Shown here: positions 1 through 7,234 of the stretch, piece after piece
Position numbering within the stretch: the stretch's first letter is position 1
How the letters are laid out: each line of letters begins with the position of its first letter
Source of the DNA: RGIG4694 sp964501705
GTDB taxonomy: Bacteria; Bacillota; Clostridia; Oscillospirales; Ruminococcaceae
Direction: 5' to 3'
NCBI GenBank assembly: GCA_964501705.1
Contig: CAZCUQ010000036.1
Location: 1-15,846 of the forward strand
Length of the DNA: 15,846 nucleotides
Program-made: the position numbers and the translations under genes
The notes under the pieces: model-generated
What the model saw: only the letters and a program-made list of their open reading frames with translations
What the model was told of the DNA's origin: nothing
Database searches by the model: none

Positions 1-1143
1 TGTCACAATTATGCTTGGTCGATAGTTATTTTTACACTTATTACAAAAATAATTCTTTTTCCTATTTCTGTAAAAACTCAGAAAAATTCGGCGGCAATGG
101 CTGCTTTTTCTCCGAAGCTTGAGGCTATCAAGAAAAAATACGCAAATAATCCTCAGAAAATGCAGGAGGCTCAGATGGAGCTTTATGAACAGGAAAATAT
201 TAATCCTATGTCCTCCTGTCTCCCGATGATAATTCAGCTCCTTATTGTTTACGGAGTTCTCGACGTTGTTTACCGTCCCATAACTCATATTCTCAGACTC
301 GGCAATGACGTTATAGATAAGGCCACCGATATTTGCAGGGGGCTTGAACAGTTTCAGAATAATTCTTCCTTTGAAAACAGACCCGAGCTTTATATCTTGC
401 AGACTATAAAAAACCCCGAATATGCGGAGCTTTTTATGAATCTTCCCGATAATTTCTATCAGAAAGTCAGCAATTTAAATATTACGCTCTTCGGAACTGT
501 AGATCTCGGAAGCATTCCTACTCTTCATCCCGACGTATGGAATGCGAGCGCTGTGGGTCTTGCAATTATTCCCATTCTTTCGGGTGTATTTCAGCTGATT
601 TTTTCTATCTACTCCAATTCGAGACAAAAAAAATTAAATCCCGAAGCGGCTAAGCAGATGGGCGGCATGAATATCATGCTCTATACCATGCCTATCATTT
701 CTGTTGTATTCACATTTTCTTTCCCCGCGGGCGTCGGTTTCTACTGGGCGATGTCTTCGCTTTTCAGCTTGTTTTCGACAATAATCCTTAATAAAATATA
801 TACCCCCGAATACGTTTCGAAGCTTATCGAAAAGGACAAGCTTAAAAATAAAAAAAAGAAAAAATCGGGAATGATGGAGCGCTACCGACTGATGATGGAA
901 GAACAAAACGGAAATGTACGTTCTTCGGGAAATATCGTTTCTTCAAAATCCTCCGATGACGAAGATTCTTCAATCAATCTTTCAAAATCTCAGCAGAAAG
1001 AAATGGAAAGAAAGCTTATCGCCGAAAAAAGAAAAAAAATCGAGGAAAAATATAATGACGATTACGAGGGTCTGACCGAAAAAGAAATCAAACTTATCGA
1101 AGAGGCAAGAATAAGACAGGCTCGAAAATACGGTGATAATTAA
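1..1143 (+). CDS. yidC: Membrane protein insertase YidC/Oxa1 family, 5'-truncated by the window edge
   Basis: YidC inserts and folds proteins in the cytoplasmic membrane, alone or with SecYEG. The reading frame is open from base 1, so the first ATG (97) is internal: the upstream codons encode a hydrophobic stretch (visible residues 4-23) followed by KTQKN, matching the first conserved helix and the cytoplasmic hairpin of the family. Further membrane segments lie at about 73-91, 183-203, 225-243 and 245-266 of the visible part, followed by a long Lys/Glu-rich cytoplasmic tail as in Gram-positive YidC. Two features are unusual. The family's groove arginine appears to be lysine (codon 46-48, in the sequence TLITKIILFP). 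The outside loop between the second and third visible helices is about 90 residues, far longer than in Bacillus SpoIIIJ. The position directly before jag supports the call. The N-terminus lies outside the window, so a lipoprotein signal cannot be judged. Confidence 0.95.
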   Translation, partial: CHNYAWSIVIFTLITKIILFPISVKTQKNSAAMAAFSPKLEAIKKKYANNPQKMQEAQMELYEQENINPMSSCLPMIIQLLIVYGVLDVVYRPITHILRLGNDVIDKATDICRGLEQFQNNSSFENRPELYILQTIKNPEYAELFMNLPDNFYQKVSNLNITLFGTVDLGSIPTLHPDVWNASAVGLAIIPILSGVFQLIFSIYSNSRQKKLNPEAAKQMGGMNIMLYTMPIISVVFTFSFPAGVGFYWAMSSLFSLFSTIILNKIYTPEYVSKLIEKDKLKNKKKKKSGMMERYRLMMEEQNGNVRSSGNIVSSKSSDDEDSSINLSKSQQKEMERKLIAEKRKKIEEKYNDDYEGLTEKEIKLIEEARIRQARKYGDN

Positions 1144-1181
1144 CGGAAAAAGTAAATTAATCCGAAAGGAGTTCGTATATT

Positions 1182-1994
1182 ATGAAAAAGGAATTTATCG
1201 CAAAAACTGTGGAAGAGGCTAAGGCTTTGGCTTCGGAAGATTTTGGCGTTTCAGAGGATAAAATATCATTTGAGATTCTCGAAGAACCTAAAAAGGGCTT
1301 TCTCGGAATAGGTGCGTCGGAGGCGAGAATTTCTGCGGAATATACTATGTCAAAGGCTGAGATCGCCGCCGATTATATTAAAAAAATTATCGGTGAAATG
1401 GGTATAGAAGGTGAACTCAACATCACCGAAAATGAAGACGGCGCCGTTATCGATATCATCGGCGATACAACCGGAGCCGTTATAGGAAGAAGAGGCGAAA
1501 CTCTCGATGCTATTCAATATCTCGCTTCTATGTGCGCCAACAGAGGAGACAAGGAATATTACCGCATTACCGTTGATTCCTGCGGTTATCGCGAAAAAAG
1601 AAAGGTTATCCTTGAAGAGCTTGCGGCAAAAATTTCCAGATCTGTCCTTAAATCCGGCAGGTCAAGCACTCTTGAACCTATGAATCCTTATGAGAGAAGA
1701 ATTATCCATTCCGCTGTCTCCGAAATTGAAGGAGTTACCTCTAAAAGTATCGGCGAGGAACCTTACAGAAGAGTCGTTATCTCATCCATAAACCCCAGAC
1801 CCGAAAGAAAATTTGACGACAGAAGAGGCAGCCGCAGAAGTAAAAACGGTAAATACGGCAGAGATCGCAAACCTGAATATAAACCTCATTCAATGGATCT
1901 TATGAAAACTTCCTTTGAAAAGGATTATAAAAAACCTAAGCCTGAGGACAGTGAGCTTTATTCGGGTGACCTTTACGGTAAAATCGATATATAA
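1182..1994 (+). CDS. jag: RNA-binding protein Jag/KhpB (Jag-N, KH and R3H domains)
   Basis: Jag (KhpB, SpoIIIJ-associated) is a cytoplasmic RNA-binding protein encoded next to yidC in Firmicutes and linked to cell-envelope growth and sRNA/mRNA binding. The 270-residue product has the expected three parts: a Jag-N domain (about 3-54, with the KKGFLGIG turn), a KH domain with the GxxG loop G102-R-R-G105, and an R3H domain with R172xxxH176 followed by the conserved PYRRVVI segment. The C-terminal 65 residues are basic and poorly conserved, probably disordered. The start at 1182 has an AAAGGAG site ending 10 bases upstream. It lies 38 bases after yidC with no terminator between, so the two are probably co-transcribed; a hairpin terminator follows. 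Confidence 0.95.
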   Translation: MKKEFIAKTVEEAKALASEDFGVSEDKISFEILEEPKKGFLGIGASEARISAEYTMSKAEIAADYIKKIIGEMGIEGELNITENEDGAVIDIIGDTTGAVIGRRGETLDAIQYLASMCANRGDKEYYRITVDSCGYREKRKVILEELAAKISRSVLKSGRSSTLEPMNPYERRIIHSAVSEIEGVTSKSIGEEPYRRVVISSINPRPERKFDDRRGSRRSKNGKYGRDRKPEYKPHSMDLMKTSFEKDYKKPKPEDSELYSGDLYGKIDI

Positions 1995-2001
1995 ATCTTT
2001 T

Positions 2002-2031
2002 GGCTGCTGCACGAATGCGGCAGCCCTTTTT
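2002..2031 (+). terminator. Intrinsic terminator after yidC-jag
   Basis: A 9-bp stem (GGCTGCTGC at 2002-2010 with GCGGCAGCC at 2017-2025, one G-U wobble) with a 6-base loop is followed by CTTTTT. It starts 8 bases after the jag stop and separates jag from mnmE. I see no strong promoter in the remaining 40 bases before mnmE, so mnmE may depend on read-through or a weak promoter. Confidence 0.85.
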
Positions 2032-2071
2032 AGTATTAAATGTTTTAACTTGAAATTAACGGAGATTAAAT

Positions 2072-3448
2072 ATGAATGATTTTGAAACAATTGCGGCAAT
2101 TTCAACTCCGCGTGCGGTAGGGGGAATATCCGTTATACGTATTTCGGGTGAAAATGCTCTGAGTATTGCGGATGTGATCTTTGTTCCCGTTTCAGATAAA
2201 AAAAAGCCGTCTGAAATGAATGGTTACTCATGTGAGTATGGATATTATGTCGATGATAAAGAAAATATAATCGATGACGGAATAGTTACCGTTTTTAAAA
2301 ATCCCAGATCGTTTACGGGTGAGAACGTAGCCGAGCTTTCCTGCCACGGCGGAATATTTGTTACTGAAAAACTCCTCGAACGCGTTTTTCAGTGCGGAGC
2401 CGTTCCCGCTTCTGAGGGCGAATTTACCAAAAGAGCTTTTTTAAACGGAAAAATGTCTCTTACCGAAGCGGAGGCTGTTATGGATATTATTTCGGCGGAC
2501 GGTGAAGGTTATCATAAATACGCCGAGTCATTGAAGAACGGAAGTCTTTTTCGGAAAACCAATGAAATATCCGCCGAGATCCTTCATATCCTTGGAGAGA
2601 TTGCCGCCTGGGTCGATTATCCTGAAGAAGATATCCCGGATATCTCCCCGGAAAATCTGATTGTTTCCCTTGAAAATATTCTGTCGGAAATTGACAGCAT
2701 AAGAAAAACATATTCGTTCGGAAAAATTCTCCGCGAGGGTGTGGATACCGTTATTTGCGGAAAACCAAATGTCGGAAAAAGTACTCTTATGAATCTCCTC
2801 GCAGGAAGCGAACGGAGCATTGTTACAAGTACAGCAGGCACTACCCGCGATATAGTTGAGGAATCTGTGCGTGTGGGGGATATCGTTCTCCGTCTTTCGG
2901 ATACCGCAGGAATCCGTGAAACAGATGATGAGGTTGAAAGAATCGGCGTCTCGCGAGCTGTCGGAAAAATTAAATCATCCTCTCTCTGCATTGCTGTTTT
3001 TGATAACTCAAGAGAATTTGAGAAAGCTGATGAGGATATTATTAATTACTCCTCCTTATGCCGTACTTCACTTGCGGTAATTAATAAATGCGATATGGAT
3101 AATCTTCTTGATAAATCAAAAATTTCCGCAAATTTTAAAAATATTATTGAAATCTCAGCAAAGGACAAAAACAGTATCTTTATAATACAAAATGTATTAA
3201 ATAGTATTTTTATTAATAACTGTATAAAAGATGACTTTATTATGATAAATGACCGACAGAAACTCTGTATTGACAATTCCGCAAATTGTATCAGTGATGC
3301 TGTTTGTGCGCTGAAATCCGGAGTAACTCTCGACGCTGTGAATATTATTCTCGATGAGGCGGAAGGGTTTCTTCTTGAACTAAACGGTGAAAAAACTTCC
3401 GATGCGGTTATTAATGAGGTTTTTTCAAGATTCTGTGTGGGAAAATAA
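2072..3448 (+). CDS. mnmE: tRNA uridine-5-carboxymethylaminomethyl modification GTPase MnmE (TrmE)
   Basis: MnmE works with MnmG to build the cmnm5/nm5 modification at wobble U34 of tRNAs, using GTP hydrolysis and a methylene-tetrahydrofolate-derived carbon. The 458-residue product has normal family length. It has the N-terminal folate-binding domain (TIAAISTPRAVGGISVIRISG at the start), and a GTPase domain inserted in the helical domain with G1 GKPNVGKST (230-238), G2 TTRD (257-260), G3 DTAG (277-280) and G4 NKCD (338-341). The C-terminal FCVGK carries the cysteine of the conserved C-x-G-K ending. The start at 2072 has GGAG seven bases upstream. mnmG follows after 32 bases that contain a parS palindrome, so mnmE-mnmG-rsmG probably form one operon. 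Confidence 0.97.
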   Translation: MNDFETIAAISTPRAVGGISVIRISGENALSIADVIFVPVSDKKKPSEMNGYSCEYGYYVDDKENIIDDGIVTVFKNPRSFTGENVAELSCHGGIFVTEKLLERVFQCGAVPASEGEFTKRAFLNGKMSLTEAEAVMDIISADGEGYHKYAESLKNGSLFRKTNEISAEILHILGEIAAWVDYPEEDIPDISPENLIVSLENILSEIDSIRKTYSFGKILREGVDTVICGKPNVGKSTLMNLLAGSERSIVTSTAGTTRDIVEESVRVGDIVLRLSDTAGIRETDDEVERIGVSRAVGKIKSSSLCIAVFDNSREFEKADEDIINYSSLCRTSLAVINKCDMDNLLDKSKISANFKNIIEISAKDKNSIFIIQNVLNSIFINNCIKDDFIMINDRQKLCIDNSANCISDAVCALKSGVTLDAVNIILDEAEGFLLELNGEKTSDAVINEVFSRFCVGK

Positions 3449-3450
3449 AT

Positions 3451-3466
3451 TGTTCCACGTGAAACA
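3451..3466. promoter_or_regulatory. parS site 1 (ParB binding palindrome)
   Basis: TGTTCCACGTGAAACA matches the Firmicutes parS consensus TGTTnCACGTGAAACA exactly. It begins two bases after the mnmE stop and ends directly before the mnmG ribosome binding site (AAAGG). It is the leftmost of five such sites in the window. ParB loading here is inferred from the consensus and from parB being 4.6 kb away. Confidence 0.93.
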
Positions 3467-3480
3467 AAGGATATGATCTT

Positions 3481-5394
3481 ATGAATACTTACATTATGGG
3501 AGAATTCGACATTGCTGTTATCGGCGCTGGTCACGCGGGAGTCGAGGCTGCTCTTGCTTCGGCGAGACTCGGCGCAAAAACCGCGCTCTTTACCATAACT
3601 CTCGACGGAATTGCAAATATGCCGTGCAATCCGTCTATCGGAGGAACCGCTAAGGGTCACCTTGTCCGTGAAATTGACGCTCTTGGCGGTGAAATGGGTA
3701 AGGCGGCGGATAAGTGCTTTCTCCAGAGCAGAATGCTTAATAAGGGAAAGGGTCCCGCTGTTCACAGTCTCCGTGTTCAGGCAGACAGGGTTATGTATCA
3801 CAACCATATGAAAAAAATATGTGAAGAACAAGATAATCTTCATATTATTCAGGCTGAAATTGTTGACATCAGTGTCGAAAACAGTCGGGTAAGATCTGTT
3901 GTGACAAGACTTGGAGCGGAATATCTCGTTAAATGCGCTGTTATCTGTACAGGAACATATCTTAAAGGAATTATTCATGTAGGTGAAGTTTCCTATGAAT
4001 CAGGCCCCGATTCGACAGTTCCCGCGAATTATCTTTCTGAGAATCTTCGCAGGATCGGCGTTACCCTCAGAAGATTCAAGACGGGTACTCCGTCAAGAGT
4101 TCACAAAAGAAGTATTGATTTCAGTGTTCTCGAAGAACAGAGGGGTGATGACTATATTCAGCCTTTCTCCTTTGAAAACAACAACAGTTCCATGAGAAAC
4201 ATTGTATCATGCTATATTGCTTACACAAATGAGGAAACTCATCGGATAATAAGAGAAAACATAGGACGTTCTCCTTTATATTCGGGCAGAATTCATGCGG
4301 TAGGTCCGAGATATTGTCCCTCAATTGAAGATAAAATAATGCGTTTTCCCGATAGAGAACGCCACCAGCTTTTTGTTGAGCCTATGGGACTTTCTACCGA
4401 TGAATACTATTTGCAAGGTATGAGTTCGTCTCTTCCCGAGGATGTTCAGATTGCTTTTCTTCGCTCTATCAGAGGTCTTGAACACGTTGAAATAATGCGT
4501 AATGCTTACGCTATTGAATATGACTGCTGCGACCCGCAGGAGCTTCGGCATACTCTCGAATTTAAGAAAATACAGGGTCTTTACGGCGCAGGTCAGTTTA
4601 ACGGGACTTCAGGCTATGAAGAAGCTGCCGCTCAGGGCCTTGTCGCGGGAATCAATGCGGCAAGAAAAATTAAAAATTTCGAGGAAATTACTCTTTCCCG
4701 TTCGTCGTCATATATCGGAACTCTTATCGATGATCTCGTTATAAAGGGAGTAACTGATCCATACAGAATGATGACATCCCGAAGTGAGTACAGGCTTATT
4801 CTGAGGCAGGATAATGCCGATGAAAGACTTACTCCTCTAGGTCATGAAATAGGACTCATCTCGGATGAAAGATACGAAAAATTTCTTGCTAAGGAAGAAC
4901 TAATTAAAAAAGAAATAGTTCGTGTGAAAAAAACTGCTGTTTCCGTGAGTGATTCTCTTAACAAGAAGCTTATAGATAAAGGGACATCTCCAATTGAACA
5001 TACAGTAAAAATGGATGAACTTATCAGGCGTCCTCAAATTTGTTATGACGACCTCGCCGAATTCGATAAAGAAAGAGATGACCTTCCATATGAAGTAAAA
5101 GAGCAGGTAGAATTGAAAATTGAATATGACGGCTATATCGGGAGACAACTCATGGAAGTTGAACACGTTAAAAAGCTTGAAGAAAAACAATTGCCGTCTC
5201 CCTTTAATTATAATGAGATCAGAGGATTAAGTCTTGAGGCTACAGAAAAATTAAATAAGGTTCAGCCTGAAAATATAGGTCAGGCAGGAAGAATTTCGGG
5301 AGTTTCGCCTGCTGATATAAGTATCCTGATAATATGGATTGCGTCGCGCAGAAAGCGTGAAAGAGGTGAGAATGATGATAATTCCGAAAAATGA
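3481..5394 (+). CDS. mnmG: tRNA uridine-5-carboxymethylaminomethyl modification enzyme MnmG (GidA)
   Basis: MnmG is the FAD-dependent partner of MnmE in wobble-U34 tRNA modification. The 637-residue product is typical in length. It starts with the dinucleotide-binding loop GAGHAG (15-20) and carries both conserved family cysteines, in MPCNPSIGG (C49) and PRYCPSIEDK (C279). The GTPSR segment, the CD-PQELRHTLE region and a C-terminal helical domain (YIGRQ onward, ending in GVSPADISIL) are all present. The ATG at 3481 is preferred over the in-frame ATG at 3496 because AAAGGAT lies about 10 bases upstream of it. The 3' end overlaps rsmG by 20 bases, indicating translational coupling. Nothing appears truncated. 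Confidence 0.97.
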   Translation: MNTYIMGEFDIAVIGAGHAGVEAALASARLGAKTALFTITLDGIANMPCNPSIGGTAKGHLVREIDALGGEMGKAADKCFLQSRMLNKGKGPAVHSLRVQADRVMYHNHMKKICEEQDNLHIIQAEIVDISVENSRVRSVVTRLGAEYLVKCAVICTGTYLKGIIHVGEVSYESGPDSTVPANYLSENLRRIGVTLRRFKTGTPSRVHKRSIDFSVLEEQRGDDYIQPFSFENNNSSMRNIVSCYIAYTNEETHRIIRENIGRSPLYSGRIHAVGPRYCPSIEDKIMRFPDRERHQLFVEPMGLSTDEYYLQGMSSSLPEDVQIAFLRSIRGLEHVEIMRNAYAIEYDCCDPQELRHTLEFKKIQGLYGAGQFNGTSGYEEAAAQGLVAGINAARKIKNFEEITLSRSSSYIGTLIDDLVIKGVTDPYRMMTSRSEYRLILRQDNADERLTPLGHEIGLISDERYEKFLAKEELIKKEIVRVKKTAVSVSDSLNKKLIDKGTSPIEHTVKMDELIRRPQICYDDLAEFDKERDDLPYEVKEQVELKIEYDGYIGRQLMEVEHVKKLEEKQLPSPFNYNEIRGLSLEATEKLNKVQPENIGQAGRISGVSPADISILIIWIASRRKRERGENDDNSEK

Positions 5395-6079
5395 TTTTAT
5401 AGAGCTTTTTTCTGATTATGGATTGACTGTTACCGATGAAATGTATGAAAGATTCTCCAAATACTCCGAGAAATTGGTTCTATGGAACGAAAAAGTAAAT
5501 CTGACCGCCATAACTGATCCTGAAGGAATAACAGTAAAGCATTTTCTTGATTCTCTGCTTATATTTAAGTACGCTGATATTCCTTTGAATTCTTCTGTGA
5601 TTGATATCGGATCGGGCGCCGGTTTTCCCGGAATACCAATGAAGATTTTTAGAAGTGATTTAGATATTACTCTGCTTGACAGTTTGAACAAACGAATTAA
5701 TTTTCTTCTTGATGTTTCACGTGAAACAAATCTTTCTGTGAAATGTATTCATTTGAGAGCTGAGGACGGAGGAAAAAAATCCGAGTTTCGTGAGAAATTT
5801 GATTTTTCTGTTGCTCGCGCTGTTGCGGCTATGCCTGTTCTCTGCGAATATACTCTTCCTTTTGTGAAAGTCGGCGGTGAATTTATTGCTCTGAAAGGAC
5901 AAAATGAAAATATAAATGATGCGTATAACGCTGTTAAAATTCTTGGCGGGGAAATTTCAGACATTGTTAAATACGAATTAAACGGTGAAAAAAGAACGAT
6001 TTGCAAAGTGCGAAAAATATCGCAGACTCCGCCAAAATATCCGAGAAACAGCGCTCACATATTAAAGAAAAAACTGTAA
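5375..6079 (+). CDS. rsmG: 16S rRNA (guanine-N7) methyltransferase RsmG (GidB)
   Basis: RsmG methylates N7 of a guanine in the 530 loop of 16S rRNA (G527 in E. coli numbering) using S-adenosylmethionine; loss gives low-level streptomycin resistance in several bacteria. The product, 234 residues from this start, carries VKHFLDSL, the SAM loop GSGAGFPG (79-86) and the SVARAVA segment, all family hallmarks. I place the start at the second of two adjacent ATGs (5372 or 5375), because GAGGTG at 5363-5368 gives better spacing to 5375. An upstream in-frame TTG at 5339 lies deep inside mnmG and lacks a matching site. Codons for VSRET (114-118) contain a perfect parS palindrome, so this gene also serves as a segregation site. 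Confidence 0.95.
   Translation: MIIPKNDFIELFSDYGLTVTDEMYERFSKYSEKLVLWNEKVNLTAITDPEGITVKHFLDSLLIFKYADIPLNSSVIDIGSGAGFPGIPMKIFRSDLDITLLDSLNKRINFLLDVSRETNLSVKCIHLRAEDGGKKSEFREKFDFSVARAVAAMPVLCEYTLPFVKVGGEFIALKGQNENINDAYNAVKILGGEISDIVKYELNGEKRTICKVRKISQTPPKYPRNSAHILKKKL
5713..5728. promoter_or_regulatory. parS site 2, inside rsmG
   Basis: TGTTTCACGTGAAACA is a perfect 16-base palindrome and a consensus parS. It lies within the rsmG coding sequence, read there as V-S-R-E-T, so protein and DNA-site constraints overlap. It is the only site of the five that is fully symmetric with a CACGTG core. Confidence 0.93.
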
Positions 6080-6089
6080 TAATATCCGT

Positions 6090-6138
6090 TTTGCGGCAAT
6101 AAATTGTATTATTGTCGCAAAGCGTTTCTTTTTTTTTG
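6090..6138 (+). terminator. Intrinsic terminator after rsmG
   Basis: A 13-bp stem (6090-6102 with 6109-6121, one G-U pair, 6-base loop ATTGTA) is followed by GCGTTTC and then a run of nine T. It closes the mnmE-mnmG-rsmG unit and insulates noc, which has its own promoter immediately downstream. Confidence 0.88.
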
Positions 6139-6167
6139 TTTACCGCAGGAATATTTTGTGATAAAAT
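6139..6167 (+). promoter_or_regulatory. Putative SigA promoter of noc
   Basis: TTTACC (6139-6144), a 17-base spacer and TAAAAT (6162-6167) preceded by an extended -10 TG (6159-6160). Transcription would start near 6174, a few bases before the 102-bp inverted-repeat element, so that element would form the 5' leader of the noc mRNA. An overlapping TATAAT at 6168-6173 is an alternative -10 but lacks a matching -35. Confidence 0.65.
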
Positions 6168-6178
6168 TATAATGTAAA

Positions 6179-6280
6179 TATAGTCAACGACATTAAAAAT
6201 TTGACTTGAAGTCAAGCAAAAATTTGCATATATGATTTTTGCGCAGACTGAAAGCACAAATTTTAATGTCGTTGACTATA
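6179..6280 (+). repeat. 102-bp terminal-inverted-repeat element, copy 1 (MITE-like)
   Basis: The element begins with TATAGTCAACGACATTAAAA (6179-6198) and ends with its exact reverse complement (6261-6280). Including TTTG/CAAA, the outer stem is 24 bp with one bulged A. Inside are two further hairpins: TTGACTTGAAGTCAA (6201-6215) and GCAAAAAT/ATTTTTGC (6216-6223 with 6235-6242, capped by CATATATG). Both ends carry TA, compatible with a TA target duplication as made by IS630/Tc1-mariner-type transposases. A second, inverted copy lies at 13371-13472, identical at 97 of 102 positions. It holds no open reading frame of note. It sits between the noc promoter and the noc ribosome binding site. Repeat status is seen directly; the MITE interpretation is inference. 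Confidence 0.85.
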
Positions 6281-6299
6281 AAAGAAAGGAGAGATAAAT

Positions 6300-7118
6300 A
6301 TGAGCATTCCCTTACTGTATAAAGAAAAAGTTGTAGGTAAAATTATCGATATCCCTGTCGATAAGATCCACCCAAACAGAAATCAACCGAGAAGATATTT
6401 CGATGAGGATGAAATATCTTCTCTCGCGCAAAGCATTTCCGAAAACGGAATAATTCAGCCTATCACTGTCAGAGACGATGGAACATCTTATGAGATAGTT
6501 GCAGGAGAACGACGCTTCCGTGCAGCAATTATTGTCGGGTACGAATGTATTCCCTGTATAATACTTGACGTAAGCGACTGTGAATCCGCTGTAATGGCAT
6601 TGGTCGAAAATATTCAAAGAAAAAACTTAAATTGCTTCGACGAGGCCGAAGCAATAAGAAAAATGATTGACGGCTACGGTATTACTCAGGAAGAAGCCGC
6701 TAAAAAACTGGGAAAAAATCAGTCAACTATTGCAAATAAGCTCAGACTCTTAAAAATCAATGAAGAAGAAAGAAAAAAAATATCGGAATACAAACTTTCA
6801 GAGCGTCATGCAAGGGCATTACTCAAAATAGATGAATCCTTACTCAGAGATTCCGTTATTGAAGTGATTCACGAAAAAAATCTTACTGTTGAGAATACGG
6901 AAAAATATATTGACCGTGTGCTTCGGGATAAGGATAAAGAAAAAGCATATAAGCGCAGAGGAAATCTTTTCAGACACCTGAGTCTTTTTTCAAATTCAAT
7001 CAACCGCGCCGTTACAATTATGGAGTCGGCAGGTGTCAACTGTGAAACCAGTAAAGTAAAAGGAGATGGATATGTTGAGTTCAGAGTAAAAATTTCAACT
7101 GATAAGCTGTCGGAATAA
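6300..7118 (+). CDS. noc: Nucleoid occlusion protein Noc (ParB-family CTPase)
   Basis: Noc is a ParB paralogue that binds its own sites across the chromosome, spreads as a CTP-dependent clamp and keeps the division septum off the nucleoid. The 272-residue product has the ParB N-terminal CTP-binding domain (NRNQPR at 26-31, GERRFR at 69-74, ENIQR at 103-107) and a helix-turn-helix (about 128-152). It is called Noc rather than a second ParB for two reasons. It sits between rsmG and parA as in Bacillus. The four positions reported to separate Noc from ParB DNA specificity are Noc-like: Q141, K147, K152 and R169, in GKNQSTIANKLRLLK and SERHARALL. The region before the ParB fold is only about 15 residues and does not clearly look like the membrane-binding amphipathic helix of Bacillus Noc. 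The start has AAAGGAG eight bases upstream. Confidence 0.9.
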   Translation: MSIPLLYKEKVVGKIIDIPVDKIHPNRNQPRRYFDEDEISSLAQSISENGIIQPITVRDDGTSYEIVAGERRFRAAIIVGYECIPCIILDVSDCESAVMALVENIQRKNLNCFDEAEAIRKMIDGYGITQEEAAKKLGKNQSTIANKLRLLKINEEERKKISEYKLSERHARALLKIDESLLRDSVIEVIHEKNLTVENTEKYIDRVLRDKDKEKAYKRRGNLFRHLSLFSNSINRAVTIMESAGVNCETSKVKGDGYVEFRVKISTDKLSE

Positions 7119-7130
7119 TCTTTGTATAAA

Positions 7131-7146
7131 TGTTTCATGTGGAACA
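7131..7146. promoter_or_regulatory. parS-type site 3, upstream of parA
   Basis: TGTTTCATGTGGAACA (opposite strand TGTTCCACATGAAACA) differs from the consensus only in the core CG/TG position. It lies 12 bases after the noc stop and 23 bases before the -35 element of the parA promoter, a position where bound ParB could affect parA-parB transcription. Confidence 0.85.
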
Positions 7147-7169
7147 CTGATATTTTATGTATTTTACCG

Positions 7170-7198
7170 TTGCCTTATGTTTTTTTATGTGATATAAT
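7170..7198 (+). promoter_or_regulatory. SigA promoter of parA-parB
   Basis: TTGCCT (7170-7175), a 17-base spacer and a consensus TATAAT (7193-7198) with the extended -10 TGa (7190-7192). The start would be near 7205, about 30 bases before the parA ATG. There is no terminator after noc, so some noc read-through is also likely. Confidence 0.8.
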
Positions 7199-7234
7199 TA
7201 ATCTGTAGTAAAATTTATTGGAAAGGAGAAACAT

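Noticed and set aside
3046..3978. Long open frame of 310 codons on the - strand across mnmE and mnmG
   Set aside because: It lies antisense to two well-supported genes, has no ribosome binding site or recognisable domain, and is explained by codon bias of the genes opposite.
5339..5374. TTG at 5339 as the rsmG start
   Set aside because: It lies inside mnmG without a matching ribosome binding site; the ATG pair at 5372/5375 follows GAGGTG.
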